Positions 1 through 8,678 of a stretch of 46,354 nt of DNA are shown piece after piece (the stretch's first letter is position 1; each line of letters opens with the position of its first letter). The notes beneath the pieces are model-generated. The model had not been told where the DNA came from. It saw only the letters and a list, made by a program, of their open reading frames with translations, and searched no databases. Origin of the DNA: Nitrospirota bacterium (GTDB lineage Bacteria > Nitrospirota_A > Leptospirillia > Leptospirillales > Leptospirillaceae); assembly GCA_021829515.1 (NCBI GenBank), contig JAKBPM010000007.1, forward strand, positions 1-46,354, written 5' to 3'. The position numbers were made by a program, and so were the translations under genes.

Positions 1-6
1 CTTTAA

Positions 7-35
7 CGCCGGGGGGGGAGGAATCCGGCCCGGCG
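7..35 (-). terminator. possible GC-rich hairpin downstream of the Slp-like gene
   Basis: A 7-bp perfect stem (CGCCGGG at 7-13, CCCGGCG at 29-35) lies just past the 3' end of the minus-strand lipoprotein gene. Read on the minus strand it is followed by only a short, poor T stretch (TTAAAG), so termination is possible but not assured. The rest of positions 1-68 shows no convincing coding sequence. Confidence 0.3.
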
Positions 36-68
36 CTGCATGGCTTTCCTTGCCAATCCTTTTGCGGG

Positions 69-695
69 CTAACGTTTTAAAAGGGGTGGGTAGAACTTCT
101 TGCTTGCAGATGACCAGAGCATGACATAATGGCTGACCATGAGGAGATGCTTGCCTGCCATCGACACAGGAAGCTCCCCTGGAAATCTCTCCATTCCCTT
201 GATTTCCCCGACCGCCGTGATCAGGTTTCCCGTTCCAATATAAGGGGTCTGGTTCTGGTTGTTTCCAAAAACAATCAACCCACTTCTTTCAGGATTGATC
301 TTGGGTTTTGCCTGTCCAATCATTTTGAGCGAAGGGACAAACAGGATGAATGTATCCTTGCTGGTGATTTTTTTTGATTTTTCTTTTTCTGACATCTGTT
401 TGGGAAAGGAGTCTTCGGTCAGTGGAAGAGCCCGGATCAGGAAAATTGCTCCGACAGGCGAATCTGTCCTTCGAATGATCTGTCCCCCGAGGACCGTGAT
501 TCGTCCAATCGGGAGGGGAGTGGTTGATAGAATGGCATGCAGGTCGTCAGGCGTTTTTTGAGCCACAAAAACCGTCAGTTGTTCGGTGTCCCCCTGGCTT
601 GCGCAACCGGACAGAGCAAGTCCGGAAAACAGAATCAACATAAAAAGCATGATCAGGGAAGCATCCTTTATTCTTTTGAGTCTGTCTGGAGTCAT
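69..695 (-). CDS. Slp-like outer-membrane lipoprotein
   Basis: 208-residue protein with a charged N-terminus, a hydrophobic stretch at about residues 13-29 and a lipobox LSGC that puts the lipidated cysteine at residue 31, so it should be sorted by the lipoprotein pathway. The mature part resembles the Slp (carbon-starvation-inducible lipoprotein) family: an early region around residues 62-85 with GGQIIRR, and a later G-x-x-I-T-A-V-G-E-I-K-G segment like the family's GxxvTvvGxvxG motif. Slp proteins sit in the outer membrane and their exact function is unclear. The gene stands alone, divergent from the methyltransferase, with its own candidate promoter at 746-774. Family assignment rests on motif memory and is moderate; the lipoprotein call is firmer. 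Confidence 0.65.
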   Translation of the reverse strand: MTPDRLKRIKDASLIMLFMLILFSGLALSGCASQGDTEQLTVFVAQKTPDDLHAILSTTPLPIGRITVLGGQIIRRTDSPVGAIFLIRALPLTEDSFPKQMSEKEKSKKITSKDTFILFVPSLKMIGQAKPKINPERSGLIVFGNNQNQTPYIGTGNLITAVGEIKGMERFPGELPVSMAGKHLLMVSHYVMLWSSASKKFYPPLLKR

Positions 696-745
696 CTGGG
701 GTCCTCTGTATTGGAAGTCATTTCTTTTTTGGTTTCAACCTAGGC

Positions 746-774
746 ATTGTAACAAGGAACGGATGACGGGTCCA
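746..774 (-). promoter_or_regulatory. candidate sigma-70-type promoter for the Slp-like gene
   Basis: On the minus strand -35 TGGACC (769-774) and -10 TACAAT (746-751) are separated by exactly 17 bp. Transcription would start near 739, about 44 nt before the ATG at 695. Seen by inspection only. Confidence 0.45.
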
Positions 775-895
775 CATGATGGATATCTTGTGTCAGGTAT
801 GATAAGCGTCCTTTTTTGCTTTCCGTGAGCGGGATGGGGCTGTCCTGTTTTTCTCAGGCTCAATGGAGTCCTGATTTGAGAGGGGGAATCGTTTT

Positions 896-1750
896 TTGCA
901 GAAAACAATGATCAGGGAAGGTTGGGATAATGCCTCGAGGGGCTACAGGGATGGTCTTGGATTTCAGCTGCGCCCGATTGCGGTTGGCGTTGCAAAGCTG
1001 TTGCCGGAGAGCCTTGCCGGCCCGGTTGTCGATCTCGCTTGCGGTCCGGGGACGGTATTGTTCTACTTGTCGGAAAAATGCGGAGACATAAAAGGGATCG
1101 GGTGTGATTTCTCCTTCGAGATGGGAAAGCTTGCCAGGGAGAGAAATCCCGGCTCAAGGGCGGTTGTTGCTGACCAGGATTGCCTTCCGTTTCGGAGTGC
1201 TTCCCTCGGAGCGGTTGTTTCGTCAATGGGAACCATTTTCTCTTCTGATCATGCTGCGCAGTTGAAGATGATTTCGCGCCTTCTGATGAACGGAGGGTTC
1301 CTGGCTTTTTCCGCATGGGGAGAAAAAAAGGATTGTGCCTTGAGAAGAGTTTCGGACGAAGTCACCAGAAAGTGGCCTCACCTGATCGCTGAAGCAGTGC
1401 CTTCCCTCGATTCCCCATTTTCTTTTGGTGAAAGTGGGTGGATCAAAAATGCTGCTACTGAGGCCGGCCTTGAATTGTTGAAGGTCGAGTCAGGTGATCT
1501 GGTCTTTGATTTTCCGGGCCTGGCCGAAGCGGCTGATTCTCTTGTTCACACCGGTCGTTTTGCGCTCCTTTTAAAAGATCATTCTGAATGGAAGGAGCTC
1601 TTGACGGAGCTGACCAGAGAGCATTTTATCCCTTATCGGGAAAATACAGGGAGAGTGAGACTTTCCAACCGATTCCATCTGTTTCTCCTCAGGAAGAAAG
1701 CCATGGGGACCCTCTCTGGAGAGAGCTTGTTCCCTGTTGAGGGCAAGTGA
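896..1750 (+). CDS. class I SAM-dependent methyltransferase
   Basis: 284 residues. The SAM-binding motif I is visible as VVDLACGPGT (about residues 44-53), followed by an acidic residue at the end of strand 2 (GIGCDFS) and a post-motif region SLGAVVSSMG, the layout of Methyltransf_11/UbiE-type enzymes. The substrate cannot be read from sequence. The proposed start is TTG at 896, because AGGGGG at 881-886 sits 9 nt upstream of it; an in-frame ATG at 908 is the alternative. The stop codon overlaps the start of the DUF2252 gene (TGATG), so the two are probably co-translated. It could be mistaken for BioC, but the BioW route seen elsewhere in the window would make BioC unnecessary. Confidence 0.8.
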   Translation: MQKTMIREGWDNASRGYRDGLGFQLRPIAVGVAKLLPESLAGPVVDLACGPGTVLFYLSEKCGDIKGIGCDFSFEMGKLARERNPGSRAVVADQDCLPFRSASLGAVVSSMGTIFSSDHAAQLKMISRLLMNGGFLAFSAWGEKKDCALRRVSDEVTRKWPHLIAEAVPSLDSPFSFGESGWIKNAATEAGLELLKVESGDLVFDFPGLAEAADSLVHTGRFALLLKDHSEWKELLTELTREHFIPYRENTGRVRLSNRFHLFLLRKKAMGTLSGESLFPVEGK

Positions 1751-2955
1751 TGGAAAAGAGAGATGTCATACCGGAAATCATCCGTTTCAATCATGGCCTG
1801 GACCCCAGAAGGCTAAAACTCAAATTTGCCCGGATGAGGGAAGGTCCCTTCGCTTTTTTTCGGGCAACCTGCCATCTCTTTTATCAAGATCTCCCTCAGG
1901 AATCTGTTCTTGCGAAGCCACCCAGGGTATGGGTATCAGGAGACCTCCACCTTGAAAACTTTGGAAGTTATAAGGGAGATAACCGTCTTGCCTATTTTGA
2001 TTTGAATGACTTTGATGAAGCGTGTCTTGCTCCATGCACTCTCGAAATATTGCGTGTCTTGACAAGTATTCTGATCGCTTCCGACGGTGTTGGCCTGGGG
2101 ACACGTGTTCAGGCCGATTTATGCGGGTCATTTATGGATGCGTACCGCTCTGAGGCTATGAGTGAAAAACCCCGGTGGATTGAACGATCCCTTTCAAAAG
2201 GTCTGATAAAAAAGCTTTTCAAGGCTGTTAAATCAATGGACAGAAGGACGTTTTTGGATAGCCGGACCAGGGTTGATGGAAAAAAGAGAAAGCTTCTGAC
2301 TGATGGAATAAAGGCTTTTCCAACAATGAAAAAGGATAAGGAAAAAATACGCTCTCTCATGGAGAGCTTCTCCACCACGCAAAAAGATCCGGACTTTTAC
2401 AAGGTGCTCGGTATCGGAGACCGCATTTCTGGTTTGGGCAGTCTTGGCGTTTCCCGCTATGTACTGCTGGTTGAAGGACGAGGGACCCTCTCGGGAAATT
2501 TTTTGCTGGACCTGAAAGAAGCAAGACCTTCATCACTGGGTGGTCTTCTTTCTGCAATGCAGCCCCACTGGGAAAGTGATGCAGAGAGGGTTGTGAGCAT
2601 CCAGAAGCGTTGTCAGGCCATATCGCCCGCTCTTCTAACCACTTTCACTCTGGATGGTCGCCCATTCATACTGAAGGAACTTCAACCGAGCGCACACCGT
2701 GTCAATCTCGACAGCTGGACCGGACACATTCCGGAAAAAATGTTGGTACTGGGATCCATGGGGGCACTTTCTGCCTGGGGGCAGATCCGGGGCGCATCAT
2801 ACAGGGGTGCTGCATCTTCAGGGGAGATCGCCGAATTTGCAGGGGATGACAGATGGCCATCGGAAATACTGGATATTGCATTTGATCGGGCTCGTCTTTT
2901 TCACGAGTACTACAGGGACTATTGCATGGCATTCGATGCAGGGGCCATCGGTTGA
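1750..2955 (+). CDS. DUF2252 family protein
   Basis: 401 residues from ATG 1750 (GTG 1747 is one codon upstream). It carries the hallmark run of DUF2252: KFARM then FAFFRA near the N-terminus (about residues 26-40), GDLHLENFG (about 64-72) and DLNDFDEA (about 84-91). These resemble the nucleotide and metal-binding elements of the aminoglycoside-phosphotransferase/kinase-like fold, and DUF2252 is often described as kinase-like; no biochemical role is established to my knowledge. The C-terminal half includes a conserved-looking FILKELQPS segment. The start overlaps the stop of the upstream methyltransferase, indicating an operon. It converges on galE with a 73-nt gap in which no clear terminator is visible. 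Confidence 0.82.
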   Translation: MEKRDVIPEIIRFNHGLDPRRLKLKFARMREGPFAFFRATCHLFYQDLPQESVLAKPPRVWVSGDLHLENFGSYKGDNRLAYFDLNDFDEACLAPCTLEILRVLTSILIASDGVGLGTRVQADLCGSFMDAYRSEAMSEKPRWIERSLSKGLIKKLFKAVKSMDRRTFLDSRTRVDGKKRKLLTDGIKAFPTMKKDKEKIRSLMESFSTTQKDPDFYKVLGIGDRISGLGSLGVSRYVLLVEGRGTLSGNFLLDLKEARPSSLGGLLSAMQPHWESDAERVVSIQKRCQAISPALLTTFTLDGRPFILKELQPSAHRVNLDSWTGHIPEKMLVLGSMGALSAWGQIRGASYRGAASSGEIAEFAGDDRWPSEILDIAFDRARLFHEYYRDYCMAFDAGAIG

Positions 2956-3028
2956 TTCCTGACAAGACACCTTTGACGTCACAGTCTGGAATTATCTCTG
3001 ACCCGACCGCGTTCGAAGGGTGGACCGG

Positions 3029-4009
3029 TTATCGTCCGGGGAACATTTTTGACTCGAATTGCCATGCGTGTCTGATGATCGTGTCGATATCAGGATAACA
3101 TGGTGCCCACCCCAGATCTCTCTTGATCATTCGGCTGTCAGCGACCAGGCGGGGTGGATCTCCCGCTCTCCTTTCTCCGGTTTCTACCCTGATGGATTTC
3201 TGCGTAACCCTTTCTGCCGCAGCGATTACTTCAAGAACGGAAAATCCCTGTCCATTTCCAAGATTGTAGGAGATGGAATCCCCCCCGGACTCAAGGTGCA
3301 TGAGGGCGAGCAGGTGAGCTTCGCAAAGATCGATGACATGGATGTAGTCCCGGATGCATGTGCCGTCGGGTGTATCGTAGTCTCTGCCATAAACGGTGAT
3401 AAAGTCCCGTTCCCCGGAGGCCGCTTTCAGAATCAGGGGGATCAGGTGGGTTTCGGGGTGGTGTCTTTCTCCGGTTCTTCCGTCCGGGTCTGCCCCCGCC
3501 GCATTGAAGTATCGAAGAGCCACACTTTTCAGGCCATAAGCCTGTCCGTAATCGGCGAGGATCTCCTCGACAAACAGTTTGGTCCGACCGTAAGGGTTGA
3601 CGGGATATTTGGGGTGGGATTCATCAATAGGAGTTCTCGAGGGGATACCAAAAATGGCGGCAGTGGAAGAAAAGATGAATTTTTTGACTCCGGCATCAAT
3701 CATGGCATCAAGGAGGACAAGTGTTCTTGAAACATTGTTGTTGTAGTACTTGGTCGGAGAGGTAACGGATTCTCCGACCTGGATAAAGGAGGCAAAATGC
3801 ATGACGGCGTCAAATCTGTTTTCAGACATGAGCCGGTCAAGAAGCGGACGGTCACCAATATCACCGGGAACAAAAGTCGTGTCGAGTATGGATTCTCTGT
3901 GGCCGTTTGAGAGGTTATCGAGGACAACAACTTCGTGGCCGGATTTTTTCAGTAAAAGGACCATGTGGGATCCGATATAGCCCGCTCCGCCAGTGACAAG
4001 TATCTTCAA
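3029..4009 (-). CDS. galE: UDP-glucose 4-epimerase
   Basis: 326 residues, a typical GalE length. It belongs to the extended short-chain dehydrogenase fold: NAD-binding GGAGYIGSH at residues 7-15, catalytic Ser/Thr in FSST (113-116) and the Tyr-x-x-x-Lys pair Y140/K144 in PYGRTK. The enzyme interconverts UDP-glucose and UDP-galactose (or the N-acetyl forms), feeding lipopolysaccharide or exopolysaccharide synthesis. The start codon is TTG at 4009, with GGAG about 7 nt upstream on the minus strand; the next residues (KILVTGGAG) match where the family begins, so the TTG start is well supported. The gene stands alone on the minus strand. Confidence 0.95.
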   Translation of the reverse strand: MKILVTGGAGYIGSHMVLLLKKSGHEVVVLDNLSNGHRESILDTTFVPGDIGDRPLLDRLMSENRFDAVMHFASFIQVGESVTSPTKYYNNNVSRTLVLLDAMIDAGVKKFIFSSTAAIFGIPSRTPIDESHPKYPVNPYGRTKLFVEEILADYGQAYGLKSVALRYFNAAGADPDGRTGERHHPETHLIPLILKAASGERDFITVYGRDYDTPDGTCIRDYIHVIDLCEAHLLALMHLESGGDSISYNLGNGQGFSVLEVIAAAERVTQKSIRVETGERRAGDPPRLVADSRMIKRDLGWAPCYPDIDTIIRHAWQFESKMFPGR

Positions 4010-4342
4010 TTTTTTTCTCCAATGATCGGGCCAGTTCTCACGGCACTCAGCGTCTTTTTGCAGGGGACCCTCCCCATTTGGCCTTTATGATCTGGATATT
4101 TGTTCCGCCCGGATCTCCTGCCAAATCCTATCAGAGTCATATTGAATTTCCAAAAATAAAAGCGGTCGACCTGTTTTGGCGATGGGTGCATTTTTTCCGA
4201 TCAGCCCGGAATCCTGAAATATCAATGATTTTTCCAGGTTAATCCAAATTTGGTTTGAATTTGCTTCCCCCCTCAGATACACTTGAATAATTGAGTGGTT
4301 GGCTATTGGCGCTTCAATGGACTCATTTTCGAGCGGAAAGGA
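4010..4342. other. intergenic region between galE and the 4343 gene
   Basis: 333 nt without a supported gene. It contains a 10-bp palindrome CCAAATTTGG (about 4244-4253) immediately upstream of the candidate rightward promoter at 4255-4283. Short open frames here have no ribosome-binding site or recognisable content. Confidence 0.5.
4255..4283 (+). promoter_or_regulatory. candidate promoter for the 4343-9372 gene run
   Basis: -35 TTGAAT (4255-4260) and -10 TACACT (4278-4283) are separated by 17 bp, giving a predicted start near 4290 and a leader of about 50 nt before the ATG at 4343. The palindrome CCAAATTTGG touches the -35 box and could be an operator. Confidence 0.4.
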
Positions 4343-5038
4343 ATGGTTATGGGGCCAAGGGGGTATAAAGGGCTCGATTCTTTTTTGTTCCTGTACGCTC
4401 TACCTCTTCCTTCCGGTATGGTGTCCTGCGGAAGCCGGGTGCTCAAACCTGTCTCTTTTTTTCCTTATCGCACCCTTGGAGGTATCCATATCACGATGAC
4501 CGGATTTCGTCGGGGAAAGCTCTCTTTTTTGTCCGGTTATTACGAGTGTGATGGGGTTAGGGGGTTCCTTGAGGCATCGGCTGAGCTGAGGGGAACTTTG
4601 GCCATTCGTGAGATCCTTCCTTCAGAGGGCTGGATATTTGAAGGAGATGGAACTTTTTTCCCGCGAGGTGGTTCAGTTGAAGCGAGGGTAAGGGCAACCC
4701 TTCCGATGCGGAAGACCTTCAGTTTCATGGATGTTCGCCACGGAGTTGTTTACTTTCGACAGGATGCCGGAGCCATGCTTTCCCTGCTCTCGGTCAAGGG
4801 AAACTGGTCGGCGGCCATACAGAAAACGCTCGACTCAGGTTGGCGGGTTGCTGCCATGGGCTATCGATCGTCATCGATTCAGACCGACCAGATTGTCGAG
4901 AGAGGCCTGTTGCCTGTTTTGGATACAGAGGCAATGTCAGGCTGTCCGTCTCCGGAAGGCAGGAGCCAGGAATCTGTTTTGCCACTTTTGACGCAGGAGG
5001 ATATCTTTTTGGTTCAGGTCGAGAAAGAAGGTGATTGA
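4343..5038 (+). CDS. hypothetical protein, possible lipoprotein
   Basis: 231 residues from ATG 4343, chosen because GGAAAGGA lies directly upstream; an upstream in-frame start at 4295 has no such signal. I do not recognise the family. The N-terminus has a short basic part, then a hydrophobic run (about residues 13-28) ending in M-V-S-C at Cys29, a poor but possible lipobox. The rest is soluble-looking and beta-rich, with a segment WIFEGDGTFFPRGG that suggests a barrel-like or LolB-like lipid-binding fold only loosely. It is the first gene of a plus-strand run that continues with a TPR/LysM lipoprotein 153 nt downstream, so both may act at the cell envelope. Confidence 0.6.
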   Translation: MVMGPRGYKGLDSFLFLYALPLPSGMVSCGSRVLKPVSFFPYRTLGGIHITMTGFRRGKLSFLSGYYECDGVRGFLEASAELRGTLAIREILPSEGWIFEGDGTFFPRGGSVEARVRATLPMRKTFSFMDVRHGVVYFRQDAGAMLSLLSVKGNWSAAIQKTLDSGWRVAAMGYRSSSIQTDQIVERGLLPVLDTEAMSGCPSPEGRSQESVLPLLTQEDIFLVQVEKEGD

Positions 5039-5191
5039 CCCTGTCTGCGGTGCTGATTTTTTTTCTTTCAAAAGCCAGGGGCCTGTTTTTCTGTCCCCTC
5101 AGGCAAGTCTTTTCCCGGACGGTCACGATCTTGCCCCTTTCGTACTTGTGGTCCTTAAGATTTAAAACTCATTGAGATATATGGAGGTGAT

Positions 5192-7501
5192 GTGTCGGAA
5201 GCTTTTGGGGATGAGCCCATGATTGTTGCACGTAGAAAAAGCTTTGATTCCGGATTGGGCTTCAGGTCTGCCCTGTCGTGGATATCTGCAGCAATTGCGC
5301 CCTTACTGCTCGGAACCGTTCTGGCGGGCTGTCATATGGAGTCAGGGGCCGGACCAGCTTCTGCGGGATACGGGGAGACCCGGATTGCCCGGACGAAACC
5401 TTTGCCTGTCGATCCTCCAAGACCATGGCAGTCCTATTATCATGAGCTTCAGTCTTACATCAATCAGGATCTCGGTAATCCGTTCCTTGCGCTGGATGAG
5501 ACCGAAAAGGTCCTTCGTTATCGCCCCAAGTCATTGTCGATGCGCCTTAGAAAAGCTCATCTGCAGGAAAAAATCGGAGATGAGAAGGGGGCAATTCAAA
5601 CGCTGAAAAATCTGACAGAAGATTACCCGAAAAGGATCTCTCCCTGGCTTGACCTAGCCCGGATAGAACGTATCCAGGCCCTTGGAATTCAGGATCCTAC
5701 TCTCAGAAATATGCGTTTTGAGGACATCATCACTCTCTACCGTCAACACGTTCTTCCCCTGGATCCATTGAAGGAAGAAGTTTATGTTGCCATTGATGAT
5801 CTGTACAATCGTACCGGCCAACGAGAGAAAGGCATTGAGGTACTCAAAGAAGGTGTCGGGAAGAATCCGGCATCGAGCTATCTGCCATTCTACCTGGGAT
5901 TCCAGCTGGCAAGGGAGAAAGATTTTAACGGGGCAAGAAAGGCCTTCGCTCTTTCGGTTAAAAGAAACTCCGGTTTTGAGCCCGGATGGGAGTCTTTGGG
6001 GGACCTTGACGCCACCCTTGGAAACTATCCTGAAGCAGACAAGTACTATCGCGTCATCCTGGACCGGATACATCCAGGAGATCCTCAGGTGGAAGGCAAG
6101 CTGCTTAAGGATCTGCTTTCGGAGGGGAAGACCCGCGAAGCCATTTCTTTCCTGGGACAAGTCATCAAGGAGCATCCGGACGATGAGCGCTTCGGGCTTA
6201 TCCTGACATCCCTGCTTCTGGAGGACAATCAGCTCGATCGGGCAATCGGGGAGGTTCAGTCAATTATCCGTGACAATCCAGGAGATGAAAAGCTCCTGTC
6301 ATTTCTCGGATCTGTCTATGAGCGATCCCTTCATCTGCCAGAGGCGGTTGATACTTACAGGCTGATGATCAAGCGCTTTCCCCACAGTGATCTGGGCTAT
6401 TTCCTTCTGGGAGACCTGTTCCGCCGACTGGAAAATCCCAAGGCTGCAATCAGGAATTTTCTTAAAGCGCAGAAACTGGCTCCTGGTAAATGGGAGATTC
6501 CTTTTTCCATATCTCTTGCGGAGATGGACCTCAAGCGTTTTCCTGAAGCACGGAAGTATCTCGCCCGGGCGATGTCGATTCATCCTGACAGCGCTGTGCT
6601 GTACTTCAATCGGGGTGTTCTTTTTGACCAGTGGAACCACAAGAAATACCAGAAACAGTCCCAGAGGGATCTGGAACGGGCGATTGCCCTGGATCCGAAG
6701 ATGGCTGATGCACTTAACTATCTGGGATACACCTGGGTTGTGGATCATGGAAGTTTGACTGCGGCAAGGTATCTTATTTTGAGGGCACTGACGGTAGATC
6801 CGAAAAACGGTTCTTTCAGGGATAGTATCGGATGGTGCTATTTTCACATGGGACAGATCTACAAGGCTCTTCGCGAAGAGTCGACAGCCTATGAACTGAT
6901 GCCGCACGATGCAACCGTCCTGGCCCATCTTTCACGAATTGAGATGGCGGTGGCAAAGGGACTTTCCTCGAATTCCCTGACTCCACGGAGACAGGCGATT
7001 ATAGCCCAGTCGGCGGCAATGGCCTCCCTGTCCCAGAAAAGCTTTTCAAAAGATTTTGCTGTTAAAAGACTTCGGGAAGATGCCCGATACCATCTGAGGG
7101 CATCGATCATGCGCCATCCGATGAAAGCAAAGAGAGTGGCCCTTTATAAAAAATATTTTGCAAAGGAAGACCCGGCTTTCCCGAAGGATTTTGCAAAAGC
7201 CAAAAGGCAATGGCATCTTCTCCACCCGGGTAAGGGCCGCCCCACGATATACAGGGTGAAAACCGGTGACACCCTTGAGACCGTTGCCGCAAAGGGCATC
7301 ATTTATGGAGACCCCCGGTACTGGCGTACGCTCCTGAAGGCTAATGCCCAAACGGTAACAAATCCCAACAAGCTTCCATGGGGGCTTATTCTCAAGATAC
7401 CCTCATCTCCAACGGCGATTGGAGCGCGTCAGGATTCTTCCCTGGGAGAAAAGTCACCGATCTTTTCATCAGGATCGAAAGGAAATGGACATGTCGACTG
7501 A
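5192..7501 (+). CDS. TPR-repeat lipoprotein with C-terminal LysM domain
   Basis: 769 residues. Start GTG 5192 is preceded by a near-perfect Shine-Dalgarno GGAGGTGAT; ATG 5219 is the alternative. A hydrophobic segment ends in a lipobox LAGC with Cys47. From about residue 75 to 600 the protein is a long array of tetratricopeptide-like helices (repeated patterns such as A-x-x-x-L-x-P at regular spacing). Residues ~685-737 form a LysM module (YRVKTGDTLETVAAK ... LILKIPS), which binds N-acetylglucosamine polymers. Together this implies an envelope-anchored, peptidoglycan-binding scaffold with many protein-contact surfaces. It overlaps the downstream aminotransferase by 11 nt, indicating an operon. 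TPR plus LysM is well supported; the biological role is unknown. Confidence 0.85.
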   Translation: MSEAFGDEPMIVARRKSFDSGLGFRSALSWISAAIAPLLLGTVLAGCHMESGAGPASAGYGETRIARTKPLPVDPPRPWQSYYHELQSYINQDLGNPFLALDETEKVLRYRPKSLSMRLRKAHLQEKIGDEKGAIQTLKNLTEDYPKRISPWLDLARIERIQALGIQDPTLRNMRFEDIITLYRQHVLPLDPLKEEVYVAIDDLYNRTGQREKGIEVLKEGVGKNPASSYLPFYLGFQLAREKDFNGARKAFALSVKRNSGFEPGWESLGDLDATLGNYPEADKYYRVILDRIHPGDPQVEGKLLKDLLSEGKTREAISFLGQVIKEHPDDERFGLILTSLLLEDNQLDRAIGEVQSIIRDNPGDEKLLSFLGSVYERSLHLPEAVDTYRLMIKRFPHSDLGYFLLGDLFRRLENPKAAIRNFLKAQKLAPGKWEIPFSISLAEMDLKRFPEARKYLARAMSIHPDSAVLYFNRGVLFDQWNHKKYQKQSQRDLERAIALDPKMADALNYLGYTWVVDHGSLTAARYLILRALTVDPKNGSFRDSIGWCYFHMGQIYKALREESTAYELMPHDATVLAHLSRIEMAVAKGLSSNSLTPRRQAIIAQSAAMASLSQKSFSKDFAVKRLREDARYHLRASIMRHPMKAKRVALYKKYFAKEDPAFPKDFAKAKRQWHLLHPGKGRPTIYRVKTGDTLETVAAKGIIYGDPRYWRTLLKANAQTVTNPNKLPWGLILKIPSSPTAIGARQDSSLGEKSPIFSSGSKGNGHVD

Positions 7502-8678
7502 GAAAGATGCGCACAACCCCGTTCCCTTTTTCGACCTGACGAGGCAATACGCCCAAATTCAGGATGAGATCCTCCCTGTCGTTTCCTCTGTTCTTTCAAC
7601 CCAACAGTTTATTTTGGGAGAGAGCGTTCGTCGTTTTGAGGAAAAGATGGCTTCCTGGTGGGGACTACCCCATGCGGTAGGTGTCGCCTCAGGAACGGAT
7701 GCGCTGATCCTTTCCCTGAGAGCCGCAGGACTCAAAGCAGGAGAAACTGTTCTTGTGCCATCCTTCACTTTTTACGCATCGGCATCCTCAATCTTCTTGG
7801 CAGGTGGTCGGCCCCTCTTCACGGAGGTCAATCCCGATACGTTCAATGTTACGACAAAAGAACTGGGGGAGATGCTCGCCCTCCGGGGAGAGCGCCGGAA
7901 TGGTCTCTGGTTTGACAAGTCAACAGGATCGAGAATTTCCGGTATCGTGGTCGTCCATTTATATGGTCAGATGGCGGACATGCAGTCTCTCTCCTCCTTT
8001 GCCAGTTCTGAAGGTCTCTGGATTGTTGAGGACGCATGCCAGGCTATTGGCGCCGAAGATCATGGAAAGCCTCCCGGCACTTATTCTGTTGCGGCCGCTT
8101 ATTCTTTTTTCCCTACAAAAAATCTTGGGGGTGGGGGAGACGGAGGCATGATTGCGACAATGCGTGGGGATGTCGATGCACATTTGCGATCTCTTCGCGT
8201 CCACGGGAGCCTTCGCCGTTACTACCATGATGAGCTTGGCTACAACTCCCGTCTCGATGCTATTCAGGCGGCCATCCTGGGAGTCAAGCTCGGGCACCTT
8301 CATTCCTGGAACAGGAGAAGGGAGACGATCGCCCGGACATACAATGAAAATCTCAAATCCACTCCAGGGCTTCTGCTTCCGGTCGTGGCTTCAGGGGCCA
8401 AGCATGTTTATCATCAGTATACGGTCCGCGTCACAGGAGCGGGAAACAGGGACAAACTGAAAGACTTCCTTGCCAGCAGGCAAATAGGTTCGGAGATCTA
8501 TTATCCTCTTCCGCAGCATCGTCAGGAGGCCTTTTCCTGTCTTCCGGGCCAAAACCTTCCTGTTACCGACATGTTGTCATCAGAGGTTCTGTCGCTACCT
8601 GTCTTTCCGGAGTTGACAGACTCTGAGCAGAACGCAGTCCTTTCGGCGGTCATTGATGGTATCCGGAAAAGATCCTGA
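7491..8678 (+). CDS. DegT/DnrJ/EryC1/StrS family PLP aminotransferase
   Basis: 395 residues. The start ATG 7491 lies 8 nt after AAAGG and overlaps the preceding gene by 11 nt; ATG 7485 is possible. It is a fold-type I PLP enzyme: PFFDLTRQY at the N-terminus, GVASGTDAL, the substrate-loop VPSFTFYASA, EDACQAIGA and the PLP lysine in FFPTKNLGGGGDGG (about K210). This family usually makes amino sugars on nucleotide-linked sugars for surface polysaccharides, which would fit galE nearby. However, it overlaps bioD by about 23 nt, and no bioA is in the window, so a role in the biotin pathway cannot be excluded. Family call firm; substrate unknown. Confidence 0.9.
   Translation: MSTEKDAHNPVPFFDLTRQYAQIQDEILPVVSSVLSTQQFILGESVRRFEEKMASWWGLPHAVGVASGTDALILSLRAAGLKAGETVLVPSFTFYASASSIFLAGGRPLFTEVNPDTFNVTTKELGEMLALRGERRNGLWFDKSTGSRISGIVVVHLYGQMADMQSLSSFASSEGLWIVEDACQAIGAEDHGKPPGTYSVAAAYSFFPTKNLGGGGDGGMIATMRGDVDAHLRSLRVHGSLRRYYHDELGYNSRLDAIQAAILGVKLGHLHSWNRRRETIARTYNENLKSTPGLLLPVVASGAKHVYHQYTVRVTGAGNRDKLKDFLASRQIGSEIYYPLPQHRQEAFSCLPGQNLPVTDMLSSEVLSLPVFPELTDSEQNAVLSAVIDGIRKRS

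Noticed and set aside
1..68. 12-codon minus-strand ORF with AAGGAA before the ATG
   Set aside because: Too short and composed of the GC-rich hairpin; no support.
3059..3730. 223-codon open frame on the plus strand opposite galE
   Set aside because: It lies entirely inside galE, which has full family motifs; antisense shadow.
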